Positions 10,465 to 22,609 of a stretch of DNA of 64,000 nt are shown one piece after another (positions within the stretch are counted from its first letter, which is position 1; each line of letters opens with the position of its first letter). This DNA is from Thiogranum sp. GTDB lineage: Bacteria; Pseudomonadota; Gammaproteobacteria; DSM-19610. The DNA is taken from assembly GCA_030148805.1 (NCBI GenBank), contig JASBSS010000024.1:62001-126000 (forward strand), given 5' to 3'. The notes under the pieces were generated by a model. It made no database searches and was not told where the DNA came from. It saw only the letters and a program-made list of their open reading frames with translations. The translations under genes and the position numbers were made by a program.

Positions 10465-11813
10465 CAGTCGGCGACGGCCTTGTCGATGCCCTGCCGGGCG
10501 ACTTCGGCCAGCAGGGCGATTTGTTCCGGTTCGATGATATAGGGCGGCATGAAATACACGACATTGCCCAGCGGGCGCAGCAGCACGCCGTTGGCCAGGC
10601 CGTGTTCGTAAACGCGTAGACCGCGACGTTCCTGCCAGGGATAAGGGATCCGCTCGAACTTGTTCTTGATCATTTCGATCGCCAGGATCATTCCGGTCTG
10701 CCGGACCTCGGCCACCTGCGGGTGATCGCGAAGATCGGCGGTCGCCCGCGCCATGGCGGCGGCCAGGGACCGGTTGGCGGCCAGTGTGTCGCGCTGCTGG
10801 AAAAGATCCAGCGTGGCCAGTGCCGCGCGGCAGGCCAAGGCGTTGCCGGTATAGCTATGTGAGTGCAGAAATGCTTTCAGCGATCCGTAGTCGTCATAGA
10901 ACGCCTGGTAGACCTGGTCTCCGGTGAGGACCACCGACAGCGGCAGATACCCGCCGGTGAGCCCTTTCGAGAGACATAGAAAGTCCGGGCTGACGGCGGC
11001 CTGCTCGCAGGCAAAGAGAGTACCCGTGCGGCCAAAGCCCACGGCAATCTCATCGGCGATCAGGTGCACCCCGTATTCATCGCAGGCGGCACGCAGCAGT
11101 TTGAGGTAGACCGGATCATACATCCGCATGCCGCCGGCGCATTGCACCAGCGGTTCGACTATGACCGCGCAGACTTCCTCGGCGTGTCGCTCCAGCGCCG
11201 CGCGCATGGGTTGAAACATGCGCTCGCTGTAGGCCGCACAACTCTCTCCGGGCTGGCGATAGAAGCAGTCCGGCGAAGGCACGCTGATCGTCTGCATCAG
11301 CAAGGGCGCGTAGGTGTCCTTGTAGAGTTGGACATTTCCCACGGCCAGCGCGCCCAGGGTTTCGCCGTGGTAGCTGTTCTCCAGGGTGATGAATCTGGTC
11401 TTGCGGGTGTGTCCCTTGTTGCGCCAGTAATGGAAGCTCATTTTCAGGGCGACTTCCACGGCTGCCGAGCCATTGTCGGCGTAGAAACAGCGCTCCAGCC
11501 CCGCGGGTGTGAGCTGCACGAGTCTTTCGGAAAGCTCTACGACCGCTTCGTGGGTGAAACCGGCCAGCATTACATGTTCCAGGGTTTGCGCCTGCTGTTG
11601 CACCGCGGCATTGATATCCGGGTTTGCGTGCCCGAACAGATTGACCCACCACGAGCTGATTGCATCGAGGTAGCGTCTGCCGTCGTAGTCCTCCAGCCAG
11701 ATCCCTTCGGCCCGTCGGATGGGGATCATCGGCAGCCATTCATGGTCCTTCATCTGGGTGCAGGGATGCCACAGCACCGACAGATCGCGTTTGACCAGAT
11801 CAGAGTTGTTCAT
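10464..11813 (-). CDS. bioA: Adenosylmethionine--8-amino-7-oxononanoate aminotransferase BioA
   Basis: PLP-dependent transaminase of biotin synthesis (449 aa) that uses SAM as amino donor to make 7,8-diaminopelargonate. Visible features are WHPCTQM and SWWVNLFGH near the N-terminus, the class III aminotransferase motif DEIAVGFGRTG, and the PLP-lysine context CLSKGLTGGYLPLS. The ATG at 11813 gives the usual family length; the frame stays open upstream into the metF end but no family sequence lies there. No other biotin gene is adjacent. Its place next to metF, ahcY and metK fits a SAM-centred grouping. Confidence 0.94.
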   Translation of the reverse strand: MNNSDLVKRDLSVLWHPCTQMKDHEWLPMIPIRRAEGIWLEDYDGRRYLDAISSWWVNLFGHANPDINAAVQQQAQTLEHVMLAGFTHEAVVELSERLVQLTPAGLERCFYADNGSAAVEVALKMSFHYWRNKGHTRKTRFITLENSYHGETLGALAVGNVQLYKDTYAPLLMQTISVPSPDCFYRQPGESCAAYSERMFQPMRAALERHAEEVCAVIVEPLVQCAGGMRMYDPVYLKLLRAACDEYGVHLIADEIAVGFGRTGTLFACEQAAVSPDFLCLSKGLTGGYLPLSVVLTGDQVYQAFYDDYGSLKAFLHSHSYTGNALACRAALATLDLFQQRDTLAANRSLAAAMARATADLRDHPQVAEVRQTGMILAIEMIKNKFERIPYPWQERRGLRVYEHGLANGVLLRPLGNVVYFMPPYIIEPEQIALLAEVARQGIDKAVAD

Positions 11814-11851
11814 CGAACAGCTGGCGCAAGAAATGTCCTGGCGCGGGCGAG

Positions 11852-12706
11852 TCAGGTGCCCAGGCCAAGGTTGTTCCAAATGGCCGTTGTTGGCCCCGCC
11901 TGATTCATGGTGTAAAAATGCAGACCGGGCGCGCCGGCCTCCAGCAGCCTGGCGCAAAGCCGAGTGACCACGTCTTCGCCGAAGGCGCGCAGGGCCTCGC
12001 GGTCGTCGCCATAGGTCTCCAGACGTTTGCGGATCCAGCGTGGGATCTCGGCGCCGCACATATCGGAAAAGCGCGCGAGCTGCGTGTAGTTGGTGATCGG
12101 CATGATTCCGGGCACGATCGGAAGTCGCAAACCGCGCTTCTCACATTCGCCGACAAAATCGAAATAAGCGTCGGCGTTGAAGAAATACTGCGTGATCGCG
12201 CTGTCGGCTCCGGCTTCCACCTTGCGCTGAAAGTTCTCCAAGTCTTTTGCCGCGCTCGAAGCTTGCGGGTGAAACTCGGGGTAGGCCGCGACCTCGATAT
12301 GAAAGTGGTCTCCATATTCCTGGCGAATGAAGGCGACCAGTTCGTTGGCATAACGAAATTCTCCCGGCCGTCCCATGCCCGAGGGCAGATCCCCGCGCAG
12401 GGCCACGATATGGCGGATGTTTTGCGAGCGATACAGGCTGAGTATCTCGCGAATGTTTTCCCGGGTGGAGGCTACGCAGGAAAGATGCGGCGCCGCCTCG
12501 ATGCCCGAATCGCGCTGGATTTCGCACACGGTGTCAAAGGTGCGCTCGCGTGTCGAGCCGCCGGCCCCGAAGGTTACGGAAAAGAAGCGCGGTTGCAACG
12601 CCGCCAGACGCTCGCGCGTGAGGCGGAGTTTTTTGGCGCCCTCGTCGGTCTTCGGCGGGAAAAACTCGAAGCTGTAGACTCGCGTATGTTGTTTTTGTGA
12701 TTCCAT
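11852..12706 (-). CDS. metF: 5,10-methylenetetrahydrofolate reductase MetF
   Basis: FAD enzyme (284 aa) reducing methylene-THF to 5-methyl-THF for methionine synthesis. Family motifs are YSFEFFPPKTDEG at the start, HLSCVAST, HIVALRGDLP, AAYPEFHP and TQYFFNADAYF. The ATG at 12706 gives the standard start. An upstream in-frame extension to 12829 lacks family sequence and overlaps the end of ahcY. A perfect 9-bp hairpin sits about 10 nt upstream of the start, where a ribosome-binding site would be expected. The gene lies 38 bp upstream of bioA in the same direction. Confidence 0.93.
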   Translation of the reverse strand: MESQKQHTRVYSFEFFPPKTDEGAKKLRLTRERLAALQPRFFSVTFGAGGSTRERTFDTVCEIQRDSGIEAAPHLSCVASTRENIREILSLYRSQNIRHIVALRGDLPSGMGRPGEFRYANELVAFIRQEYGDHFHIEVAAYPEFHPQASSAAKDLENFQRKVEAGADSAITQYFFNADAYFDFVGECEKRGLRLPIVPGIMPITNYTQLARFSDMCGAEIPRWIRKRLETYGDDREALRAFGEDVVTRLCARLLEAGAPGLHFYTMNQAGPTTAIWNNLGLGT

Positions 12707-12715
12707 AGGGACGCT

Positions 12716-12735
12716 GTTCCCGCCTGGGCGGGAAC
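12716..12735 (-). promoter_or_regulatory. Perfect hairpin just ahead of metF
   Basis: The inverted repeat GTTCCCGCC-CA-GGCGGGAAC, read on the minus strand, ends 9 nt before the metF ATG. It contains the only purine-rich candidate ribosome-binding sequence (GCGGGAAC). No T-run follows, so it is not an intrinsic terminator. It may limit metF translation or act as an RNA stability element in the ahcY-metF transcript. The function is inferred only from position. Confidence 0.4.
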
Positions 12736-12788
12736 CCATCATAGATTGCTTGTCCAGGTACGCGCCAAAGCGGCTACCGCCGACCCAC

Positions 12789-14207
12789 TCAGTAGCGGTA
12801 GTGTTCCGGCTTGTAGGGGCCTTCCACATTCAGGCCCAGATAATCGGCCTGCTCCTGCGTCAGTGTGGTCAGTTGCGCGCCGATTTTCTTCAGGTGCAGG
12901 CGGGCGACTTTCTCATCCAGCGTTTTCGGCAGGATGTAAACCTTGTTTTCGTAGTTGCCGGTGTTGTTGAACAGCTCCATCTGCGCCATCACCTGGTTGG
13001 TGAACGAAGCCGACATGACAAAGCTCGGATGACCGGTGGCGCAACCCAGATTCACCAGACGCCCTTTGGCGAGCACGATAATCTTCTTGCCGTCGGGGAA
13101 TATCACATGGTCGACCTGCGGTTTTATCTCTTCCCACTGGTATTTCTCCAACGAGGCGATATCGATTTCCGAGTCGAAATGGCCGATGTTGCAGACGATG
13201 GCCTCGTCTTTCATTGCCAGCATATGGTCGTGGTTGATGACATTGACGTTGCCGGTCGTGGTAACAAAGATATCGCCGATCGAGGCAGCTTCTTCCATGG
13301 TGACCACGCGGTAGCCTTCCATGGTAGCCTGCAACGCGCAGATCGGGTCGATTTCGGTGACCAGTACCGTCGCGCCCATGCCGCGATACGCCTGTGCACA
13401 GCCCTTGCCGACGTCGCCATAGCCCAGTACCACGCAGATCTTGCCGGCGATCATCACGTCGGTGGCGCGTTTGATGCCGTCGATCAGCGATTCGCGGCAG
13501 CCGTAAAGATTGTCGAACTTCGATTTGGTCACCGAATCGTTCACGTTCATCGCCGGAAACAGCAGTTCACCGCTCTCCTGCATGTGGTAGAGACGGTGCA
13601 CGCCCGTGGTGGTCTCCTCGGTCACGCCTTTGACGCTGTCGGCCATTTTCTGCCAGAAACCCGGTTTGCCTTCCAGTGTGCGTCGCAACACCGCCAGAAT
13701 GGCGACCCATTCTTCATTGTCGCCGGGTTTGGCGTCGGGTACCGCGCCGGCTTTCTCGAACTCGACGCCCTTGTGTAACAGCAGCGTGGCGTCGCCGCCG
13801 TCGTCGAGAATCATATTGGGCATGCCTCCATCGGGCCAGGTCAAAGCCTGTTCGGTGCACCACCAGTATTCGTCGATGGTTTCACCTTTCCAGGCGTAAA
13901 CCGGGATGCCGGCGGCGGCGATGGCGGCGGCAGCGTGGTCCTGGGTGGAGAAAATGTTGCACGAGGCCCAACGGACCTCGGCGCCAAGCGCCACCAGGGT
14001 CTCGATCAGTACCGCGGTCTGGATGGTCATATGCAGGCTGCCGGTGATCCGCGCGCCCTTGAGCGGTTGCTGCGCGCCGAATTCCTCGCGCAGCGCCATC
14101 AGGCCGGGCATCTCGCTCTCGGCTATGGCAATTTCCTTGCGGCCCCAGTCGGCCAGTTTGAGGTCGGCAACTTTGAAGTCGTTGGTGGAATCCAAAACAG
14201 CGTTCAT
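12789..14207 (-). CDS. ahcY: S-adenosylhomocysteinase AhcY
   Basis: NAD-dependent enzyme (472 aa) splitting S-adenosylhomocysteine into adenosine and homocysteine, relieving product inhibition of methyltransferases. Motifs visible are [12 protein letters not shown], the substrate region [12 protein letters not shown], the NAD-binding loop [10 protein letters not shown], the conserved HDHMLAM, and the C-terminal KPEHYRY tail. It has the ~40-residue insertion usual in bacterial enzymes of this size. It lies between metK and metF, and an SAH riboswitch precedes it. Confidence 0.96.
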   Translation of the reverse strand: MNAVLDSTNDFKVADLKLADWGRKEIAIAESEMPGLMALREEFGAQQPLKGARITGSLHMTIQTAVLIETLVALGAEVRWASCNIFSTQDHAAAAIAAAGIPVYAWKGETIDEYWWCTEQALTWPDGGMPNMILDDGGDATLLLHKGVEFEKAGAVPDAKPGDNEEWVAILAVLRRTLEGKPGFWQKMADSVKGVTEETTTGVHRLYHMQESGELLFPAMNVNDSVTKSKFDNLYGCRESLIDGIKRATDVMIAGKICVVLGYGDVGKGCAQAYRGMGATVLVTEIDPICALQATMEGYRVVTMEEAASIGDIFVTTTGNVNVINHDHMLAMKDEAIVCNIGHFDSEIDIASLEKYQWEEIKPQVDHVIFPDGKKIIVLAKGRLVNLGCATGHPSFVMSASFTNQVMAQMELFNNTGNYENKVYILPKTLDEKVARLHLKKIGAQLTTLTQEQADYLGLNVEGPYKPEHYRY

Positions 14208-14232
14208 GGTTCATCTCCCGTTAGTGCAAAGA

Positions 14233-14306
14233 TGAGCGCCGTTGTTTTGATTGCGCTGGTTTCCCTGAGCCTGACGGGGTTGCCCCGCTGCAGCGCCCCT
14301 CAGTGA
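14233..14306 (-). promoter_or_regulatory. SAH riboswitch upstream of ahcY
   Basis: Read on the minus strand, this stretch contains in order GAGGGGCGCTGC, then TCAGGCTCAG, then AACGGCGCTCA. These match, from memory, the conserved blocks of the S-adenosylhomocysteine riboswitch (typically GAGGAGCGCTGC, GCCAGGCTCGG, AACGGCGCTCA) known ahead of ahcY in Gamma- and Betaproteobacteria. The element ends about 25 nt before the ahcY ATG. SAH binding is expected to raise ahcY expression, probably together with metF. Confidence 0.88.
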
Positions 14307-14316
14307 ACACAGCTGT

Positions 14317-14332
14317 AGCGATAATTATCGCT
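14317..14332. promoter_or_regulatory. 16-bp perfect palindrome with possible ahcY promoter
   Basis: AGCGATAATTATCGCT is a perfect palindrome lying between the metK stop and the SAH riboswitch. On the minus strand it contains GATAAT, a reasonable -10 element, with only a weak TTACTT 16 nt upstream. It may be a promoter with a symmetric operator driving the riboswitch-ahcY transcript. It does not match the MetJ box (AGACGTCT repeats). Confidence 0.35.
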
Positions 14333-14368
14333 GATTCGCCGTTACAAGTAAAAACGTCCCCGCAGCGA

Positions 14369-15535
14369 TTAAATTCCCGCGTCGCTACGCAGCGCGTCGG
14401 CCTTGTCCGTGGCCTCCCAGGTGAAGCCGTCGCGCTCGCGTCCGAAGTGCCCGTAAGCCGCTGTTTTGCGGTACTTGATCTTCTCGGCGTTGAGCAGATC
14501 GAGCATCGTGAGGATGCCGTAGGGCCGCAGATCGAAGTGCCGGCGTACCAGTTCGGTGATTTTCGCGTCGTCGATCTTGCCCGTGCCGAAGGTCGAGACG
14601 CTGATCGAGGTCGGCTCGGCCACGCCGATGGCGTAGGACACTTGAATCTCACAGCGCTCGGCCAGGCCGGCGGCGACGATGTTCTTGGCCACGTAACGGC
14701 CGGCGTAGGCCGCCGAGCGGTCAACCTTGGACGGATCCTTGCCGGAAAAGGCACCACCGCCATGGCGTGCCATGCCGCCATAGGTGTCGACGATGATCTT
14801 GCGGCCGGTAAGGCCCGCGTCTCCCATGGGGCCGCCGATGACAAATGCACCCGTGGGGTTGATGTGGTAGCAGGTATCCTTGCTCAGCCATTCGCTGGGC
14901 AGCACCGGCTTGATGATATGCTCCATGACCGCTTCTTCGAGTTCGCGATGATCGATATCCGGCGCGTGCTGGGTGGATAAAACCACCGCCTCGATGCCGA
15001 CCGGCTTGTGATCCACATAGCGGAAGGTGACCTGGCTCTTGGCGTCGGGGCGTAGCCAGCTCAGCACGCCTTTGCGGCGCATTTCCGCCTGGCGGTGTAC
15101 CAGTCGGTGGGCGTAGGTGATCGGCGCCGGCATCAATACATCGGTTTCATTGCTGGCGTAGCCGAACATCAGCCCCTGGTCGCCCGCGCCCTGGTCTTCC
15201 GGTTTGGCCCGATCCACGCCCTGGTTGATGTCGGGGGATTGTACGCCGAGAGCGGTCATGACCGCGCAGGTTTCCCAGTCGAAACCCATCTCCGAACTGG
15301 TGTAGCCGATGTCGCGAATCGCCTCGCGCATCAGGTGTTCATAGTCCGGTTTCGCCGTGGTGGTGATCTCGCCGGCGATCATGACCATGCCGGTTTTGAA
15401 CAGCGTTTCGCAGGCCACCCGGGCGTGCTTGTCTTCGGCGAGGATGGCGTCGAGAACGGCGTCCGAAACCTGATCGGCCATCTTGTCGGGGTGGCCTTCG
15501 GAAACCGACTCGGATGTGAATAGATAGTCGCTCAT
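14369..15535 (-). CDS. metK: S-adenosylmethionine synthetase MetK
   Basis: Methionine adenosyltransferase (388 aa) forming SAM from methionine and ATP. Signatures visible are the N-terminal [32 protein letters not shown] (family GDQG motif), the glycine-rich P-loop-like [19 protein letters not shown] and YAIGVAEP. The start ATG at 15535 has GAGGGAGA upstream. First gene of the minus-strand SAM group; its leader contains an intrinsic-terminator-like hairpin. Confidence 0.97.
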   Translation of the reverse strand: MSDYLFTSESVSEGHPDKMADQVSDAVLDAILAEDKHARVACETLFKTGMVMIAGEITTTAKPDYEHLMREAIRDIGYTSSEMGFDWETCAVMTALGVQSPDINQGVDRAKPEDQGAGDQGLMFGYASNETDVLMPAPITYAHRLVHRQAEMRRKGVLSWLRPDAKSQVTFRYVDHKPVGIEAVVLSTQHAPDIDHRELEEAVMEHIIKPVLPSEWLSKDTCYHINPTGAFVIGGPMGDAGLTGRKIIVDTYGGMARHGGGAFSGKDPSKVDRSAAYAGRYVAKNIVAAGLAERCEIQVSYAIGVAEPTSISVSTFGTGKIDDAKITELVRRHFDLRPYGILTMLDLLNAEKIKYRKTAAYGHFGRERDGFTWEATDKADALRSDAGI

Positions 15536-15550
15536 GTGTTCTCCCTCGCA

Positions 15551-15588
15551 ATAATAAAAAACCCGCTGAACCAGAGTTCAAGCGGGTT
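15551..15588 (-). terminator. Terminator-like hairpin in the metK leader
   Basis: On the minus strand AACCCGCTTGAAC pairs with GTTCAGCGGGTT (12 bp with one bulged T, 4-nt loop) and runs into TTTTTATTAT, about 16 nt before the metK start. No minus-strand gene lies upstream for it to close, because the next gene is divergent. It therefore sits in the metK 5' UTR and could act as a transcription attenuator. On the plus strand there is no T-run, so it is not a plus-strand terminator. Confidence 0.6.
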
Positions 15589-15705
15589 TGAAAAGTCTAT
15601 CACTCGCTTTAGCCGCATTTGTTAAGCGCCCGCAATCTGAACTCAAATCGGCGCTGGGCGCACATTGTAGGGGAGCGTTCGGGGGGAAGTCAAAAGTCCC
15701 CCGCC

Positions 15706-15728
15706 GGCGACAGTTTAAATTTGTCGCC
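15706..15728. repeat. Inverted repeat GGCGACA-N9-TGTCGCC
   Basis: Seven-base perfect arms flank an AT core with TTTAAA, in the divergent region between metK and the thioredoxin-fold gene, about 50 bp before the latter's start. The form and place suggest a protein operator, but I do not recognise the regulator. Confidence 0.35.
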
Positions 15729-15776
15729 AGGGGCGTAGACTGGGCGACCATCGTCGGTGAATGGGGCACTATTGCC

Positions 15777-16334
15777 ATGGTTTCTCTACAGACTCCCGTG
15801 TGTGATTTCGATGCGCCGGCCGTGGATTTTGCGCTCCCGGGCGTGGACGGCAGGATCTGGACGCTACAGCAATGCCGCGGCGAAAAGGGCGTGCTGGTCA
15901 TGTTCATTTGTAACCATTGTCCCTACGTCAAGGCGATTCTCTCCCGTTTGGTACGCGATGCCCGCGAATTGGCCGACCATGGCGTGAACAGCGTCGCCAT
16001 CATGTCTAACGATCCCGCCGAGTACCCGGAGGACGCGTTCGAAAACATGCAGCTCGTCGCCCGGCGGGAACAATTCCCCTTTCCCTATCTGGTGGACGAA
16101 ACTCAGACCGTCGCGAAGGCCTATGGTGCCATATGTACACCGGATTTTTTCGGCTATAACGCCGCTCTGGGGTTGCAGTATCGGGGCCGGCTGGACGCCA
16201 GCACCCGCCAGGCGGTGCCCGGGGCGCGGCGGGAATTGTATGAGGCGATGCTGTCGGTGGCGCGCACCGGGAGAGGCCCGGCCGAGCAGATTCCGAGCAT
16301 CGGCTGCTCGATCAAGTGGAAGGGCTCGGCCTGA
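15777..16334 (+). CDS. Thioredoxin-fold (redoxin-like) protein
   Basis: 185-residue protein of the AhpC/TSA-thioredoxin superfamily. It opens with the peroxiredoxin-like FDAPAVDFALPGVDGR, followed by the redox motif FICNHCPYVKAIL with a CNHC pair, then PFPYLVDETQTVAKAYGAICTPDFF. The conserved PFPYLxDE and TPDFF segments are typical of a widespread bacterial group often called thioredoxin family protein. The ATG at 15777 is chosen because this is where family-like sequence begins; the frame is open to 15588 but that stretch is non-conserved leader. No signal peptide is seen, so it is likely a cytoplasmic thiol oxidoreductase; the substrate is unknown. Confidence 0.8.
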   Translation: MVSLQTPVCDFDAPAVDFALPGVDGRIWTLQQCRGEKGVLVMFICNHCPYVKAILSRLVRDARELADHGVNSVAIMSNDPAEYPEDAFENMQLVARREQFPFPYLVDETQTVAKAYGAICTPDFFGYNAALGLQYRGRLDASTRQAVPGARRELYEAMLSVARTGRGPAEQIPSIGCSIKWKGSA

Positions 16335-16670
16335 GACCGATATCTATCCATATATAAGGTATATTTGTGCCGTCGCGCCGCAGCGGTGGCGCGAGCACCC
16401 CTTGCCCGTCAATTACTTGTCGTCGATCGAAAACAACGGTTGCTCCGGCCAGCCATCTGGTGGAGAATGGCGCGCTCGAAATTGGCCGGACTGGTCGCTA
16501 AAACCCTCCTAATGGTAGTGGTTGGACGATTTCCTGATCGCTAGCCGGTCGGGCGGTTCCGGTGCCGACGCAAACGAATTCCCAAGCGGGCCAGGCCGGA
16601 TGCCGGACGGGGCCGCTTTTGCCGTCGCCAGGCGGCCATTACAGCTTTAAAACACTGACAGGAGACAGCA
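16335..16670. other. Intergenic region before tkt
   Basis: 336 bp without a convincing gene. A short AT-rich island (ATATCTATCCATATATAAGG and following bases, around 16342-16367) stands out from the GC-rich surroundings. A plus-strand open frame to 16512 is a shadow of the preceding gene. The tkt ribosome-binding site AGGAGA lies at the right end. A promoter for the sugar-phosphate genes is expected here but I cannot place -35/-10 boxes or a CbbR site with confidence. Confidence 0.5.
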
Positions 16671-19723
<3,053 letters not shown>

Positions 19724-19737
19724 GTAGGCCCGAAGAG

Positions 19738-19822
19738 GGCGGGTGGTGCGTTGGCACCGCCCGCCTGTCTTCCCGTCGTTTGTTCCAGAGATTTTTACTA
19801 AACCTCTCGATTTAGTAAAAAT
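19738..19822 (+). repeat. Two hairpins in the gap-pgk intergenic region
   Basis: First hairpin: GCGGGTGGTGC-GTTG-GCACCGCCCGC (about 19739-19764), strong but without a following T-run. Second: ATTTTTACTAAA, 8-nt loop, TTTAGTAAAAAT at 19791-19822, a perfect 12-bp AT-rich inverted repeat about 28 bp before the pgk start. The second could be an operator or an mRNA processing or stability element that separates gap and pgk levels. Function not known. Confidence 0.5.
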
Positions 19823-19849
19823 TTTTGCCTAAGAACCTGGAGTTTCCAC

Positions 19850-21028
19850 ATGTCTTTCATCAAGCTTAGCGATCTTGATCTTGCCGGCAAGCGGGTACTG
19901 ATCCGCGCTGATCTCAATGTGCCCGTCAAGGACGGGAAGGTGACTTCCGATGCACGCATCACCGCCTCCATGCCGACGATCGAGCACTGCCTGAAGGCGG
20001 GCGCACGGGTGATGGTGATGTCCCATCGCGGCCGTCCCGAGGAAGGCGTGGTCGACGAAGAGAATTCGATGCAGCCGATCGCCGACGACATGTCCGCGAA
20101 GTTGGGTAAGACGGTGCCGTTGATCAAGGATTACCTCGACAACAAGCCGGAGGTCGGCGAAGGTGAGGTGGTGTTGTTGGAGAACGTGCGTTTCAACGCA
20201 GGCGAGAAAAAGGACAACGAGGAGTTGGCGAAGAAATACGCCTCGCTGTGCGATATCTACGTCATGGATGCTTTCGGCACCGCGCACCGCGCCCAGGCCT
20301 CGACCCACGGCGCCGGCAAGTTCGCGCCGGTCGCCTGCGCCGGTCTGTTGCTGGCCGAGGAGCTCGATGCGCTGAACCAGGCGCTCGCCGATCCGGCGCG
20401 CCCGATGGTGGCGATTGTCGGCGGTTCCAAGGTTTCCACCAAGTTGACCGTGCTCGAATCCCTGTCGGAAAAAGTCGATCAGATGGTCGTCGGTGGCGGT
20501 ATCGCCAATACCTTCCTGAAGGCGACCGGCAAGAACGTGGGCAAATCCCTGTGCGAAGATGATTTGGTAGACACGGCCAAGGCGCTGATCGAAAAAATGT
20601 CGGCGCGTGGCGCAAAAATTCCGATCGCAGTAGACGTTGTCTGCGGTAAGAAGTTCGATGAGAACGAGCCCGCCGTGCTGAAGGACGCCGCCGATGTCGC
20701 CGACGACGACATGATCTTCGATATCGGACCGAAGTCGGCGCAGGAGCTGGCCGATATCATCGCCAAGGCTGGTACCATTGTGTGGAATGGTCCGGTCGGC
20801 GTGTTCGAGTTCGATCAGTTCGGCGAAGGGACCAAGACCGTGTCGATGGCCATTGCCAACGCGCCGGGTTTCAGTCTCGCCGGGGGCGGTGACACTATCG
20901 CGGCCATCCAGAAATACGACATTTACGACAAGGTGTCTTATATTTCCACCGCAGGTGGCGCTTTCCTCGAGTTTCTCGAAGGCAAGACATTGCCCGCGGT
21001 GGCGATGCTGGAAGCGCGCGGCAAGTAA
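19850..21028 (+). CDS. pgk: Phosphoglycerate kinase
   Basis: Converts 3-phosphoglycerate and ATP to 1,3-bisphosphoglycerate (392 aa). Motifs visible are the N-terminal [29 protein letters not shown], the substrate loop [13 protein letters not shown], the adenylate-site [25 protein letters not shown] and the C-terminal [13 protein letters not shown]. The ATG at 19850 follows CCTGGAG. Works with the adjacent gap in the reductive or glycolytic direction. Confidence 0.97.
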   Translation: MSFIKLSDLDLAGKRVLIRADLNVPVKDGKVTSDARITASMPTIEHCLKAGARVMVMSHRGRPEEGVVDEENSMQPIADDMSAKLGKTVPLIKDYLDNKPEVGEGEVVLLENVRFNAGEKKDNEELAKKYASLCDIYVMDAFGTAHRAQASTHGAGKFAPVACAGLLLAEELDALNQALADPARPMVAIVGGSKVSTKLTVLESLSEKVDQMVVGGGIANTFLKATGKNVGKSLCEDDLVDTAKALIEKMSARGAKIPIAVDVVCGKKFDENEPAVLKDAADVADDDMIFDIGPKSAQELADIIAKAGTIVWNGPVGVFEFDQFGEGTKTVSMAIANAPGFSLAGGGDTIAAIQKYDIYDKVSYISTAGGAFLEFLEGKTLPAVAMLEARGK

Positions 21029-21092
21029 AGATCCGCCGCGGCGGCATGCCGCGGCGTAACCATGAATCCTTATGGGTGCGAAATAGCTGAGT

Positions 21093-22541
21093 ATGCAGCG
21101 TAGAACCAAAATAGTCGCAACACTGGGCCCCTCGACCGATGATCCCAAGGTGCTGGATGCCATGATCCAGGCTGGGGTGGACGTGGTACGCGTCAACTTT
21201 TCCCATGGCAGCGCCGAGGAACATTTGCGCCGCGCCGAGCAGGTGCGCAATCGCGCCCGCGCCCATGGTCGCCAGGTCGGGGTGTTCGCCGACCTTCAGG
21301 GGCCGAAGATCCGCATCGAGAAGTTCAAGCAGGGCAAAGTCGATCTCGAAGAAGGGGCGCGTTTCGTCCTGGATGCGGATCTGCCCAGCGACGCCGGCAC
21401 CCAGGAGCGCGTGGGCATCGCCTACAAGGCGCTTACCGAGGATGTCACCCGTGGCGACACCTTGTTGCTCGACGACGGCGCGGTGGTGCTATGGGTCGAG
21501 GAAGTCAGCGGCAGCGAAATCGTCACCCGCGTGGTGGTGGGCGGTATCCTTTCCAACAACAAGGGCATCAACCGCCAGGGTGGGGGGCTGTCGGCGCAGG
21601 CGATCACGGAAAAAGATCGCGCCGATATCAAGGTGGCCGCCGAAATGCAGGCCGACTACATCGCCGTCTCGTTCCCGCGTCACGCCGCGGATATCCACGA
21701 GGCGCGCGAGCTGCTGTATTCGGCCGGTGGCCACGGCGGCATCGTCGCCAAGATCGAGCGCGCCGAAGCCATGCAGGCGCTGGAGGAAATCATCGAGGCC
21801 ACCGATGTGGTCATGATCGCCCGCGGCGACCTCGGTGTGGAGATCGGCGACGCCGAGCTGCCCGCGGTGCAGAAGCAGATCATTCGCATCGCCCGCTCCA
21901 TGGACCGGGTGGTGATCACCGCCACGCAGATGATGCAGTCCATGATCGAGAATCCCATCCCTACGCGCGCTGAGGTTTTCGACGTCGCCAACGCCGTGAT
22001 CGATGGCACCGACGCGGTGATGCTCTCGGCGGAGACGGCCACCGGCAAGCACGTGGCCAAGGTGATCGAGGCGATGGACCGGATTTGTCGTGGCGCCGAG
22101 CGCCAGCGGGTGGACATGGCCGCCCATGAGCGCCGCAGTCCAGTGCGTTTCCAGTCGGTCGACGAGGCCATCGCCAAAGCCGCCATGTACACTGCCAACC
22201 ATACGGGAGTTAAGGCAATTGCCGCGCTGACCGAGTCCGGCGCCACCCCCTTGTGGATGTCGCGCATCAGCTCGGGTATCCCCATCTACGCCTTGACGCG
22301 CCATGTCGAGACGCGTAGAAAGGTAACCCTTTATCGGGGCGTGTACCCGGTAAGTTTTGACGTTACCACGACCGATCATCCGCAGCTCAACCGCGAGGCC
22401 ATCGACGAGTTGCGACGGCGCGGGGCGGTCCGCGACGGCGACCTGGTGATCATCACCAAGGGTGACCTGACCGGGGTGCATGGCGGCACCAACGCCATGA
22501 AAATTATCTGTGTCGGTGAGGAAGTCCGCACCATGGAGTGA
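21093..22541 (+). CDS. pyk: Pyruvate kinase
   Basis: Makes pyruvate and ATP from phosphoenolpyruvate (482 aa). Features are [22 protein letters not shown], the active-site region [32 protein letters not shown], and [14 protein letters not shown]. The length and the C-terminal GTTNAMKI-type ending (here [12 protein letters not shown]) suit the PykA type. It lies 64 bp after pgk and feeds fixed carbon from 3-phosphoglycerate towards central metabolism. Confidence 0.96.
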   Translation: MQRRTKIVATLGPSTDDPKVLDAMIQAGVDVVRVNFSHGSAEEHLRRAEQVRNRARAHGRQVGVFADLQGPKIRIEKFKQGKVDLEEGARFVLDADLPSDAGTQERVGIAYKALTEDVTRGDTLLLDDGAVVLWVEEVSGSEIVTRVVVGGILSNNKGINRQGGGLSAQAITEKDRADIKVAAEMQADYIAVSFPRHAADIHEARELLYSAGGHGGIVAKIERAEAMQALEEIIEATDVVMIARGDLGVEIGDAELPAVQKQIIRIARSMDRVVITATQMMQSMIENPIPTRAEVFDVANAVIDGTDAVMLSAETATGKHVAKVIEAMDRICRGAERQRVDMAAHERRSPVRFQSVDEAIAKAAMYTANHTGVKAIAALTESGATPLWMSRISSGIPIYALTRHVETRRKVTLYRGVYPVSFDVTTTDHPQLNREAIDELRRRGAVRDGDLVIITKGDLTGVHGGTNAMKIICVGEEVRTME

Positions 22542-22609
22542 TCCGCCGCACCAACCGTTTCACAAGTTACGTTTATCCAATTACTAGAGAGATTACCGAG
22601 GAGACCATC

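Noticed and set aside
10464-12059. 531-residue form of BioA
   Set aside because: The additional N-terminal residues overlap the metF 3' end and lack family sequence; the ATG at 11813 gives the normal length.
14208-14368. MetJ operator before ahcY
   Set aside because: The palindrome found is AGCGATAATTATCGCT; no AGACGTCT-type repeats are present.
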